Shown here: positions 56,176-64,000 of the stretch, piece by piece | How the letters are laid out: the number at the start of each line of letters is the position of its first letter | How positions within the stretch are numbered: position 1 is the first letter of the stretch | NCBI RefSeq assembly: GCF_019613955.1 | Contig: NZ_CP080443.1 | Location: 868,001-932,000 of the forward strand | Source: Chryseobacterium sp. LJ668 | GTDB lineage: Bacteria > Bacteroidota > Bacteroidia > Flavobacteriales > Weeksellaceae | Reading direction: 5' to 3' | DNA: 64,000 nucleotides | Notes under the pieces: generated by a model | Seen by the model: the letters and a program-made list of their open reading frames with translations, nothing else | What the model was told of the DNA's origin: nothing | Database searches by the model: none | Position numbers and translations under genes: made by a program

Positions 56176-56997
56176 CTAATCGATAAATAAAGAAGCAATA
56201 GCTGTAGCTTCAGCACCGGTCAAGATCTCGTCATATGCCGCAGAACCTGCTGCAGCTCCGAAAGCGGTTGCAGTATTAAATCCTGCCTGCATCGTAACAT
56301 CTTCACCCGCATAAACCGCGTTTGTTGCAGGTGGCATACCGCCACTTCCACTTCCGCCACTTGCTAACTCGATCCATCCTTTATTGGCACGCATTCTACG
56401 AACCATTGAAGCATGTCTTGCTTCCACAGAGTGAATTTGTAGTGCTGCCTGAAGTACTGCCCCATTTGACATTACATTTCCAGCCTGTCCTTTGTAAGCT
56501 CTTACACCGGTATCTTCAAAAGCCTGAGCTAACGTAAGAAATTGTTGATAATTTGTAAATGGCGTAAATGCACCGTTTACAGTGAAATCAAAAGTTGGTT
56601 TAGCACCCGGAGCAGTCCCTAATGACGTTAATGTACTTTTAAGAAAAGTAACGTGAGCTGCCTCATGTTTAGAAATCTGTAAAAAAACCGCTCTATCTCC
56701 TGTAGGAATTAAACCTGCAGTATTCAAACCAATTCTGTAATATTCATCTTCCAAATATTCTAAAGTCAAAGCCAATTGCAGAGCATCCGTCAATGCACTT
56801 TTCATTGCTAACGTAGGTCCTGTCTTAGTTTCTGCTTTAGCAGAAGTTGCCATAAAGCTTCCTAATCCTAATGGTATTGCTGCAACTGCCGCTTTTTTAC
56901 CAAATGAAGTTATATCTGAAAGATTATCTAGTCTAGACGTTTGTTTTGTAAAAAAAGAATCGTCAGAAAGTTTATCTAATAATTTTAAAATGTTCAT
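56176..56997 (-). CDS. Exported ferritin-like domain protein (second of pair)
   Basis: The start is placed at MNILKLLDKLSDDSFFTKQT; a longer reading would overlap the upstream gene by 68 bp. The 273-residue product has an N-terminal region with an internal hydrophobic segment and A-x-A-type cleavage (KKAAVAAIPLGLGSFMATSAKA, split at about 50-55) and a Ferritin_2-type four-helix domain (about 60-200) with LEYLEDEYYRIGL, KHEAAHVTFLKS, FEDTGVRAYKGQ and HSVEARHASMVRR. These Glu and E-x-x-H residues could form a di-metal site. A glycine-rich C-terminal part follows. It is 26 bp downstream of a paralogue. Biochemical role unknown. Confidence 0.8.
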   Translation of the reverse strand: MNILKLLDKLSDDSFFTKQTSRLDNLSDITSFGKKAAVAAIPLGLGSFMATSAKAETKTGPTLAMKSALTDALQLALTLEYLEDEYYRIGLNTAGLIPTGDRAVFLQISKHEAAHVTFLKSTLTSLGTAPGAKPTFDFTVNGAFTPFTNYQQFLTLAQAFEDTGVRAYKGQAGNVMSNGAVLQAALQIHSVEARHASMVRRMRANKGWIELASGGSGSGGMPPATNAVYAGEDVTMQAGFNTATAFGAAAGSAAYDEILTGAEATAIASLFID

Positions 56998-57022
56998 AAT
57001 AATAGATTTTTGAAGTGAATAA

Positions 57023-57733
57023 TTAGTTAATACCTCTTTCTTTCCAGGTAAATGGAGTTTTAATAAATCCTCCGGCTGCCATAATAACATCTTTCGGTTC
57101 TTTTGCTACATCAAGTCCTGTATTAGGATCTACTACATCATCTCCTGAGAAAGCTGCAGTTAAAGGATTAATCAAATCTCTAATCGCTGACGCATGTCTC
57201 GCTTCTACAGAAACAATTTTACCTGCAAGCACAAGATAAGTAGGGTTGGTAATATACTTCCCTGCGGCGTTGTACGCTGCAACTCCTGTGTCTTCCAAAG
57301 CTTTTGCAGTAGCCAAAACTGAATTTCTATCATTAAAGTTTACATTTGGGTACTGAAATTCAAGCGTTGGTAACACATTATTCGTAGCACCTGTAATTGC
57401 TGCTTTGAAAAAATCTCTGTGAATTACCTCGTGGTGATAAATGTCTGTTAAAATATCTTTTTCAGCAACAGAAATCCCTCCGTAGAAGTTGTTCACCACT
57501 TTCGTGTAGAAATCGGCTTCTAATTGTTCAAGAGCGTATGCATAGTTCAAAACACCGACATCGCCCATTCCCAAATCAAATATCTTATTATCATTGTATT
57601 GAAAATTGTCGTCATCGCAGCCTACTAAAGTAAGTCCGGCTATGGCTATACCAATACCGCCTAGCTTTAAAAAGTTTCTTCTGCTGGTATCCAGGGTGGC
57701 TCCCTGGTTAGAAACATTAATTGGTTTTTTCAT
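57023..57733 (-). CDS. Tat-exported ferritin-like lipoprotein (first of pair)
   Basis: The 236-residue protein has a twin-arginine signal (TSRRNFLKLGGIGIAIAGL, residues 16-34) ending in a lipobox LVGC (cysteine 39), so it should be exported folded by the Tat system and anchored as a lipoprotein. The Ferritin_2-like body (about 55-200) carries ALEQLEADFYTKV, HHEVIHRDFFKAA, LEDTGVAAYNAA and VSVEARHASAIRDL, parallel to the next gene. Such pairs are seen in stress or desiccation contexts in Bacteroidota, with function unproven. Tat export suggests a metal cofactor bound before export. Confidence 0.87.
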   Translation of the reverse strand: MKKPINVSNQGATLDTSRRNFLKLGGIGIAIAGLTLVGCDDDNFQYNDNKIFDLGMGDVGVLNYAYALEQLEADFYTKVVNNFYGGISVAEKDILTDIYHHEVIHRDFFKAAITGATNNVLPTLEFQYPNVNFNDRNSVLATAKALEDTGVAAYNAAGKYITNPTYLVLAGKIVSVEARHASAIRDLINPLTAAFSGDDVVDPNTGLDVAKEPKDVIMAAGGFIKTPFTWKERGIN

Positions 57734-57936
57734 AATATTATTTTATTAAAGGTTTAGTACTTTAATGGTATCTACGACAATAAATTTCTTTTGGTTTTCA
57801 TAATGTTTATATTTTTTTAATATTTATTCACTTAATTCCTTAAAATTCCTTAAAACGCTGTAAATAAAATAATTGAAAACTACTCTGTAATTGTTTCTAA
57901 GATTATATTCTGGTAGCTTTTAAAATAAATTTTCCT

Positions 57937-57944
57937 TATTTTTG
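57937..57944 (+). promoter_or_regulatory. Possible -7 element close to recJ start
   Basis: TATTTTTG matches TAnnTTTG, but only 4 bp separate it from the ATG at 57949, which would leave almost no leader. Either transcription starts at the start codon or the match is chance. Confidence 0.3.
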
Positions 57945-57948
57945 TGAA

Positions 57949-59664
57949 ATGAGTCAAAAATGGATTTATAAACCCGAACCCGATGAAGAAACCGTAGATA
58001 GATTGAGTTCATCGCTGGGATTTGGCACATTCGAATCCAAATTGTTGGTTCTTAGAGGGATTGACAATTACCAAAAGGCGCGTGAATTTTTCAAACCCAA
58101 CTTTACGGACATTCACAATCCCTTTTTGATGGCAGACATGCAAAAAGCAGTTGAGCGAATTGCAACAGCCATTGAAAACGGAGAAAAAATAATGGTGTAC
58201 GGCGATTATGATGTTGACGGAACTACAGCTGTTGCGCTTACTTACCTTTACTTAAGAAAAATTGTTCAAAAAAAATATTTAGATTTTTATATTCCAGACA
58301 GAAACTCTGAAGGATACGGGATTTCTACTGAAGGAATCGATTTTGCCAACGAAAACGGTTTTTCGCTGATTATCGCTTTAGACTGCGGAATCAAGGCGAT
58401 TGATATGATCAATTATGCCAAAGAAAAAAACATTGACTTCATCATCTGCGATCACCATTTACCGGGAGACGAAATTCCTGATGCCGTAGCCGTTTTAGAT
58501 CCCAAAAGGAGCGACTGTAGATATCCGTTTAAGGAACTTTCAGGATGCGGTGTTGGCTTTAAATTGTGTCAGGGATTAAATACTATTTATAAAATTCCTG
58601 AGACCGAACTATTCGAACTTACTGATCTACTTGCTATTTCTATTGCTGCAGATATTGTGTCTATGACCGGTGAAAACAGAGTTTTGGCAAAAATGGGGCT
58701 TAAGGTTCTTAGAAAAACACGCAATCTTGGCTTAAGACTTCTGATACCTGAAGATAAACTTTCACATTTTGAGATTTCAAATATTGTTTTTGAAATCGCT
58801 CCAAAAATAAATGCTGCGGGAAGAATTTCTCATGGTAAAGCCGCAGTAGAACTAATGGTTTCAGACAACCTGAAACACGCTCACCAAATCGTAGGCGATA
58901 TCATGAACCTAAATGACGAAAGACGCGAGCTCGATATGAACTCTACCCTTTCTGCATTAAACCAGGTGATAGAATCTCATCAGGAAACAAAATATGCAAC
59001 CATCGTTTATCATCCTGAATGGAATAAAGGAGTGATCGGAATTGTTGCCTCAAGACTTATAGAAACATACTACAAACCGACATTGGTTTTTACCGACGGA
59101 AACAATGGCGAAATGGTTGCTTCTGCGAGATCTGTCTCAGATTTTGACGTGCACGAAGCATTGGATCTTTGTTCAGAATATTTTCTGAAATTTGGTGGTC
59201 ATCACGCAGCTGCAGGACTTTCTATGGAAAAAGATAAGTTTGAAGCTTTTAAAATAAAATTCGAAAAAACGGTTGCAGAAAAAATAAAAGATCACCAGAA
59301 AGAGCCATCGATCACCATTGATTCTGACATTGAAGCCGATGAAATCAACAGAGATTTTATCAATTTCCACAGAAAACTTGCACCGTTTGGTCCCCAGAAT
59401 ATGAAGCCCAACCTGGTTTTAAGAAATCAAAAAATTGCAGGTTATCTAAAAACGATGGGAAAAGATAACAATCACCTCAAGTTTTATATCAAGCAGGAAT
59501 CTACCGGAAGAAATATAGAATGTGTAGGTTTTAAGCTGGGGCAGTTTGCTGATGATTTTAGAAATAAATCTTTTGATATTGCTTTTACTTTAGAAGAAAA
59601 TCATTGGAAAGGTAATGTGACGCATTACTTGAACATCCGAGATGTAAAATTTAGAGAAGACTAA
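57949..59664 (+). CDS. recJ: Single-stranded-DNA-specific exonuclease RecJ
   Basis: RecJ degrades single-stranded DNA from 5' to 3' in repair. The 571-residue protein has the DHH core: VYGDYDVDGTTAVAL (about 83-97), IIALDCGIKA and ICDHHLPGD (about 165-173), PKINAAGRISHG (about 284-295), and the DHHA1 domain KFGGHHAAAGLSM (about 413-425), then an OB-fold C-terminal part. All metal-binding Asp and His residues are in place. A downstream gene (nadD) follows after 20 bp. Confidence 0.95.
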   Translation: MSQKWIYKPEPDEETVDRLSSSLGFGTFESKLLVLRGIDNYQKAREFFKPNFTDIHNPFLMADMQKAVERIATAIENGEKIMVYGDYDVDGTTAVALTYLYLRKIVQKKYLDFYIPDRNSEGYGISTEGIDFANENGFSLIIALDCGIKAIDMINYAKEKNIDFIICDHHLPGDEIPDAVAVLDPKRSDCRYPFKELSGCGVGFKLCQGLNTIYKIPETELFELTDLLAISIAADIVSMTGENRVLAKMGLKVLRKTRNLGLRLLIPEDKLSHFEISNIVFEIAPKINAAGRISHGKAAVELMVSDNLKHAHQIVGDIMNLNDERRELDMNSTLSALNQVIESHQETKYATIVYHPEWNKGVIGIVASRLIETYYKPTLVFTDGNNGEMVASARSVSDFDVHEALDLCSEYFLKFGGHHAAAGLSMEKDKFEAFKIKFEKTVAEKIKDHQKEPSITIDSDIEADEINRDFINFHRKLAPFGPQNMKPNLVLRNQKIAGYLKTMGKDNNHLKFYIKQESTGRNIECVGFKLGQFADDFRNKSFDIAFTLEENHWKGNVTHYLNIRDVKFRED

Positions 59665-59684
59665 CCCTAAACTCAGCCTCAACC

Positions 59685-60269
59685 TTGAAAAAAATCGGTT
59701 TATTTTTCGGCTCTTTTAATCCCATTCATATCGGTCATTTAATTTTGGCGAATTATATTCTGGAAAATTCGGATATGGATGAATTGTGGTTTGTGGTGAG
59801 TCCGCAGAATCCTTTTAAAGAAAAAAAATCACTTCTCAAAGATCACAACCGTCTGGATATGGTACAGCGTGCCGTAAAAAATTATCCTAAGATGAGAGCC
59901 TCAAATGTAGAGTTTTCTTTACCTACTCCTAGTTATACGATTGATACATTGACGTATCTTAAAGAAAAATATCCGGAATGTTCTTTCAGTTTGATCATGG
60001 GAGAAGACAACCTCAACGGACTCCAAAAATGGAAAAATTCTGATATTTTAATTAAAAATCATCATATCATCGTTTACCCTAGAGTTTTTGAGAGTGAGAA
60101 AAAAGATTCTGAATATCTTCAGCATGAAAATATTTCGATGATCAAAGCACCTGTTATCGAATTATCAGCAACCGAAATCAGAAGTATGATCAAAGAAGGA
60201 AAAAATGTAAGACCGATGCTTCCGCCGGAGGTTTTTGAATATTTGGACGGGAGCAGTTTTTATAAATAG
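59685..60269 (+). CDS. nadD: Nicotinate-nucleotide adenylyltransferase (TTG start)
   Basis: NadD makes nicotinic acid adenine dinucleotide from the mononucleotide and ATP. The 194-residue protein begins KKIGLFFGSFNPIHIGHLIL, holding the nucleotidyltransferase GSFNPIHIGH motif at residues 9-18. No ATG precedes that motif; the first codon is TTG at 59685, and the next ATG lies after the motif, so the TTG is the start. The closing motif ELSATEIRSMIKEGKNV (about 161-177) is intact. Follows recJ at 20 bp and probably shares its transcript. Confidence 0.93.
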   Translation: MKKIGLFFGSFNPIHIGHLILANYILENSDMDELWFVVSPQNPFKEKKSLLKDHNRLDMVQRAVKNYPKMRASNVEFSLPTPSYTIDTLTYLKEKYPECSFSLIMGEDNLNGLQKWKNSDILIKNHHIIVYPRVFESEKKDSEYLQHENISMIKAPVIELSATEIRSMIKEGKNVRPMLPPEVFEYLDGSSFYK

Positions 60270-60303
60270 ATGTTAGATGTTAGATGTTAGATTTTAGATG
60301 TTA
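60267..60303 (+). repeat. Short tandem heptamer repeat after nadD
   Basis: The unit GATGTTA occurs three times in a row, then GATTTTA and a final GATGTTA. It starts at the nadD stop codon, 60 bp before the DUF3817 gene, and may vary in copy number by slippage. Confidence 0.75.
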
Positions 60304-60326
60304 GGCAAAATTAATTCTTAAGTATC

Positions 60327-60665
60327 ATGAATTTCATTGAAAATTTTTTCTCAAAATATTCCCAGGAAAAGCTCATCAGATGGTTTAAGCAAATCTGTAT
60401 GGCAGAAGCTATATCGTGGTTTTTTCTTTTTACTGCAATGACATGGATACGCATTGACCCGGAAGGCGTTTTACCTATTATTTACATCAGCACAATCGGA
60501 AGTATTCATGGATTGTTTTTTACACTTTACCTTTTATTTTTGCCTTCGATAAGAAAAATATACACTTGGGATGATGAAGATACAGTCTTCGCTTTGATCG
60601 CTGCTTTTTTTCCGTTTGCCACTATTTGGATCGATAAAAAATTGGCCCGTTTTGACCGAGAATAA
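60327..60665 (+). CDS. DUF3817 small membrane protein
   Basis: The 112-residue protein has three membrane segments (about 23-42, 48-70, 84-102) and the DUF3817 pattern KQICMAEAISWFFLFTAM near the N-terminus and ISTIGSIHGLFFTLYLLFL (about 55-73). It is an inner-membrane protein of unknown role. It lies after the heptamer repeat behind nadD. A hairpin terminator follows. Confidence 0.85.
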   Translation: MNFIENFFSKYSQEKLIRWFKQICMAEAISWFFLFTAMTWIRIDPEGVLPIIYISTIGSIHGLFFTLYLLFLPSIRKIYTWDDEDTVFALIAAFFPFATIWIDKKLARFDRE

Positions 60666-60667
60666 AA

Positions 60668-60692
60668 AAAGAGGCTTCAAAAGAGCCTCTTT
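60668..60692. terminator. Bidirectional terminator
   Basis: AAAGAGGCT pairs with AGCCTCTTT, with A and T tracts on either side, between convergent genes. Confidence 0.87.
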
Positions 60693-60715
60693 TTTTATTA
60701 TTTAAATTTTATCAA

Positions 60716-62479
60716 TTAGTTATCTCTAATAACGTGTCCTGTCACACTCAATGTATGTGAACCTGTAGTATTGGTATATGTTCCGTTTATTGTAAAATCA
60801 ATATATTGTCCTACTGCTCCATAATTACTGATTTGTAGCGTAAGATTATTTCCGTTAGCGTTAATTGCTCCCCCTGAAGATTCTAAACTAAAATTAGAGG
60901 TATAAGTTCCAACTCCAGATATGCCTTGGGAAGTTAAATAAAAACTGCCTGTCGCATTTTGTGAACTTACATTAAATCCTCCTCCACCGATTGGAGATTG
61001 CGCATTAAAACCTGCATAAATTGGAGTGATAAAGTAATTTATCGGTTGCGTATCTGTTTGACTTGTAACAAACTCTGTGGTAGCAGTACAAACAGTAAGA
61101 TTGCCCAAATTAGTTGTAGGAGCCGTCGCAGTAAAGTTAATATTTCCTGTTGTTTGAAGATTTGTGAAATCTGAACCCAGAAAAGTTAATTGCTGACTTG
61201 TTGCACAACTCAAAACATTAAAAGAAAAGCTTCCATTAGTTACCTGTGCAGAATAAGAAGAAAAATAATTTGAACTACTTGAAGGATAAGATAAATAGGC
61301 AATTCCGTTTGTAACATTAGTACCAGAACAATCCTTAAGAGTACCTGTAATGGTAACCGTATTACTTAAACTCTGCGAAATTGTAATTGCAGGTAATGTA
61401 TTGGTAGAATTGGTTGTAAAAGGCCCAATATTACTGGTCATGATCACATTATTACAAGCATCAAGAATTTTCATAGTTAAATTCTCGCCAGCAGGTATAA
61501 TTCCTGACGCATTTCCGTTTCCATCTGTAGTTGCAGAAGTCGAAGTCTGGTTTTGTCTCAGTATTTGCACTTTTACATTAGTCAAAGGTTGTGCAGCAGA
61601 ATTTTGAATATGAACTTTTAAAATACATTGCTCAAATTGCGCATCACAATTCCACCAAGAGAAATGACTTACGTTTCCTACATAAGTATTTCCAACCTTT
61701 GTAGCTGAACCTTCCTCCTGCCATATTCCGGTAAATTCATTAAAAGACCATAATGGAATAGTAGCCGGAGCTGTAGACATTTGCGCTGCATCTAATGCAA
61801 CCGTCATTTCAGCAGTATGCCCCGTAGCAATCTGAAGATTCTGTCCAGAAGCGCCTGTCAATTGTACATGCAGCATTCCGAAAGTTTCCATGATTCTGGC
61901 ATTTCCATCGATATTGTTTGCAAGAAGAGATCCCGGCATCAATTCGTTCAGATATTGATCTGAAGGTTTTAGATGAAACATTGCTACATTTACATTTCCG
62001 CTGTACGCAGCACCGCTTGCATCTTTGAAACTTCCGTCGAATTTCACTTTGGTACCGTTCGGTAAAGATACTGTAGCAACAGCTCCTGATGCAATTGTTG
62101 CGGTGTTGGTTGCAGGAATCATCATGATGTTGATCCTATTGCTCCCACTGGTAGGAACCATGGTACGCCCACCATTTACAAAGCCCGCTTTTGTAACCTT
62201 TACATAAGCGAAATTTTCTTTAACGTTGGCATCTTTAATTGCAAAAATGCCTTTTGCATTGGTTTGTGCAGTTGCAGTACCAATCGTCACTGTTGCTCCG
62301 GAAACTGGAGTTCCGTCTGTCGATAAAACCAAACCGTGAAAATTCCTTTGGGTATTATTCCCGAAATTAAAGTTGGTTTGCTGATTTCCTTGCTGTTGAT
62401 TTTCGTAATCAATAAAAGAATCGCTTTTACATGATATCAAAAGCACAAGAATCATTAATAATGAGTAAAGTTTTGTCAT
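60716..62479 (-). CDS. Large surface lipoprotein with carboxypeptidase-regulatory domain
   Basis: The 587-residue protein has a lipoprotein signal (cysteine 17 in LISCKSDSF), a Gln/Asn-rich linker, and a CarboxypepD_reg-like domain (about 47-115: RNFHGLVLSTDGTPVSGAT, TNAKGIFAIKDANVKE). A second region (about 125-270) includes WSFNEFTGIWQEEGSAT and HFSWWNCDAQ. Further Ig-like repeats follow (about 280-460), with a Thr/Ser/Asn-rich end. It resembles surface-exposed proteins with several bacterial Ig-like domains. Substrate and role unknown. Monocistronic. Confidence 0.75.
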   Translation of the reverse strand: MTKLYSLLMILVLLISCKSDSFIDYENQQQGNQQTNFNFGNNTQRNFHGLVLSTDGTPVSGATVTIGTATAQTNAKGIFAIKDANVKENFAYVKVTKAGFVNGGRTMVPTSGSNRINIMMIPATNTATIASGAVATVSLPNGTKVKFDGSFKDASGAAYSGNVNVAMFHLKPSDQYLNELMPGSLLANNIDGNARIMETFGMLHVQLTGASGQNLQIATGHTAEMTVALDAAQMSTAPATIPLWSFNEFTGIWQEEGSATKVGNTYVGNVSHFSWWNCDAQFEQCILKVHIQNSAAQPLTNVKVQILRQNQTSTSATTDGNGNASGIIPAGENLTMKILDACNNVIMTSNIGPFTTNSTNTLPAITISQSLSNTVTITGTLKDCSGTNVTNGIAYLSYPSSSSNYFSSYSAQVTNGSFSFNVLSCATSQQLTFLGSDFTNLQTTGNINFTATAPTTNLGNLTVCTATTEFVTSQTDTQPINYFITPIYAGFNAQSPIGGGGFNVSSQNATGSFYLTSQGISGVGTYTSNFSLESSGGAINANGNNLTLQISNYGAVGQYIDFTINGTYTNTTGSHTLSVTGHVIRDN

Positions 62480-62678
62480 AAATTATTATTTTTTTTTGTG
62501 GAATCTAAATTAATCAAAAATTAGTGATTTTAAATATTTTATTTTTTAATGTAACAAAATTGCAGTTCGAGTTGTCTAATTATACAGAAACTCAAGGTAA
62601 GCGAATTTTTATTTGAAATTTTATTATCTGATTATCAATTAGTTAAATTTAATAAACAAACATATTTACTACTTTGTA

Positions 62679-62710
62679 TTGCATGATACTAAATTTATTA
62701 CATATCTTTG
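62679..62710 (+). promoter_or_regulatory. Promoter for the barrel protein gene
   Basis: TTG at 62679-62681 and TATCTTTG at 62703-62710 are 21 bp apart, and the ATG lies 54 bp further on. The rest of the 285-bp spacer is A+T-rich and holds nothing else I recognise. Confidence 0.55.
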
Positions 62711-62764
62711 CAATGTTCAATAATAACAAATACAAGCATCTAAAACTATTTAAATTCTAATATC

Positions 62765-64000
62765 ATGAAAACGCCACTACTCATCGCCGCTATATTTTTT
62801 ACCGGGCTTACTTTTGCTCAGGAAAAAAAACAAGATTCACTAAAAACTAAAAAAATAGAAGAAGTTGTTTTGACCAAACAAGTCTTCAAAAAGCAAAGTG
62901 ACCGTTTCGTGTATGATGTTGCAGCTTCACCGGTAACCAAAGGAAATACAACGTTTGATTTATTGAGACAAACACCATTACTTTCTACAACGGACGATAA
63001 AACATTAAAAATTGCAGGAAAAAACAATGCGCTGATCTACATCAACGGAAGAAAAACCAATATGGATGCAGAATCTGTAACTCAGTTCTTGAAAAATACT
63101 CCTGCTGAAAACATTCAGAAAATAGAAGTGATTACTGTTCCGGGAAGCGAATTCCAGGTTGAGTCATCTGATGGAATCATCAACATCGTTTTGAAGAAAA
63201 AAATGAGTGACGGGCTCAGCGGAAACATGAGAATGTCTAATTCTCAGAATAAATACAATGCAAGTTCTGCAAGTTTCTCTACCAACTACAGAAAAGACAA
63301 ACTGGGAATCAGTGCCAATTTATATGGCGGAGAAAATATTCAGGCTCAATCTTACGTGTTACGAAACGGAAACAGCACTTCTTCTAATCAGTCTGTAGGG
63401 GACATTGATGACCCAAACCAATACATCGGAGGTTATCTGAATCTGGATTATCAACTGACAGACAAGAGCAATCTAGCTCTTTCATGGAACTCATCTGCCA
63501 ATAAAAGCTATAATTCGACAGTCAATTTATTTAATACCGTTCGTTCTTTCGATGAGGTCAACAATTCTTACAGTACAAATTATACGTACTCAAGAAATAA
63601 AGAAGATGCACGTTCGTACAACAACTCGGTGAATTTAAACTATGAGTTGAAAACCGATTCTCTGGGCAGTAAATTAAATGTAAACGCTGCTTATCTGAAT
63701 TTCAAAAGATTTCAGTTTACCGATAACAAAACCATTTTATCTGATGCAACAGGAAATAATGGTGCAATAGGCCAAACTATCTATCAAAACCTGCCACAGA
63801 TTATTAACAATTTCTCAGGAACAGTAGATTATATTCAGAAATTTAAAAATGATTTTACATTAGCTGTAGGAGGGAATTTTAACAAAACCAAAACTGATAA
63901 CGACACAAAGAATGATGCTTTTATGGCAGGTAATAATATTCCTATATCAACACCAAACCATTTCATTTATGATGAAAATATTTATGGTGCGTATCTAACG
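62765..64000 (+). CDS. TonB-receptor-like outer-membrane beta-barrel protein (3' end outside window)
   Basis: The frame is open from the ATG at 62765 to the window edge, at least 412 residues. It starts with a signal peptide (MKTPLLIAAIFFTGLTFAQ), then a TonB-box-like stretch IEEVVLTKQVFKKQSDRFVY, a plug domain (about 48-135: FDLLRQTPLLSTTDDKTLKI, ALIYINGRKTNMDAESVTQF, IQKIEVITVPGSEFQVESS) and barrel strands. The carboxypeptidase-like domain of related receptors is absent at the N-terminus. It belongs to the outer membrane beta-barrel family of TonB-dependent-receptor-like proteins. The ligand is unknown. Confidence 0.87.
   Translation, partial: MKTPLLIAAIFFTGLTFAQEKKQDSLKTKKIEEVVLTKQVFKKQSDRFVYDVAASPVTKGNTTFDLLRQTPLLSTTDDKTLKIAGKNNALIYINGRKTNMDAESVTQFLKNTPAENIQKIEVITVPGSEFQVESSDGIINIVLKKKMSDGLSGNMRMSNSQNKYNASSASFSTNYRKDKLGISANLYGGENIQAQSYVLRNGNSTSSNQSVGDIDDPNQYIGGYLNLDYQLTDKSNLALSWNSSANKSYNSTVNLFNTVRSFDEVNNSYSTNYTYSRNKEDARSYNNSVNLNYELKTDSLGSKLNVNAAYLNFKRFQFTDNKTILSDATGNNGAIGQTIYQNLPQIINNFSGTVDYIQKFKNDFTLAVGGNFNKTKTDNDTKNDAFMAGNNIPISTPNHFIYDENIYGAYLT

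Overview
The window looks like a chromosome segment of a Chryseobacterium-like member of the Flavobacteriia (Weeksellaceae, Bacteroidota). The reasons are low G+C, very few Shine-Dalgarno sites, promoters of the Bacteroidota type (TTG or TTTG, about 19-22 bp, then TAnnTTTG), a type IX secretion sorting domain, many lipoproteins starting S-C, and protein families largely typical of Flavobacteriia (DUF4292, DUF4254, DUF2851, DUF4350, DPE2-type MalQ, BshA). This placement comes from protein character recalled from memory, not from a search. No rRNA, tRNA, CRISPR array or prophage was seen.

Layout. 1-4.9 kb (+): end of a sugar-nucleotide transferase, then a tight run of DUF4292 lipoprotein, EnvC-like factor, TatA, DUF4254, lipoprotein and RibA. 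4.9-14.8 kb: lipoprotein (-), GH3 enzyme, BshA, DUF2851, PspC-like protein, GNAT, an outer-membrane-type protein (-) and an AddA/UvrD-like helicase-nuclease. 14.9-16.7 kb: a decayed lipoprotein gene (nonsense codon plus three frameshifts) and a small beta-barrel gene, closed by a perfect 21-bp hairpin. 16.8-25.6 kb (-): ferritin, Spy-like protein, Asn/Gly/Arg-rich protein, DPE2-like amylomaltase, T9SS cargo, CysS and FolE. 25.7-27.4 kb (+): two poorly known proteins.

27.4-37.8 kb (-) is a methionine operon behind a SAM-I (S-box) riboswitch: metX, an ACT-homoserine dehydrogenase, a MetZ-like sulfhydrylase, the homocysteine-binding half of MetH, a fatty acid desaturase, the remaining MetH domains, a small probably frameshifted gene, and metF. 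The enzymes run from aspartate semialdehyde to methionine and supply the methyl group from folate. The desaturase has no obvious place in that path.

37.9-40.5 kb: GH63-type glucosidase (+). 40.6-48.1 kb (-): OsmC, then a membrane cluster of SpoIIM-like, multi-span protein, DUF4129, DUF4350, MoxR ATPase and DUF58, with a divergent RDD gene. A complete REP-transposase unit (RAYT gene flanked by four 16-bp REP copies) sits inside this cluster between DUF4350 and moxR. 49-54 kb: GNAT, glycosyltransferase, LpxH-like phosphoesterase, YebC, OmpA with thrombospondin-3 repeats, SmpB. 54.2-60.7 kb: ABC-F protein, two tandem exported ferritin-like proteins, RecJ, NadD (TTG start), DUF3817. 60.7-64 kb: a large surface lipoprotein and the start of a TonB-receptor-like beta-barrel protein that runs off the end.

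The best leads are the REP/RAYT unit, the structured intergenic element at 33763-33844, the methionine operon with its odd members, and the decayed locus at 15-16 kb.
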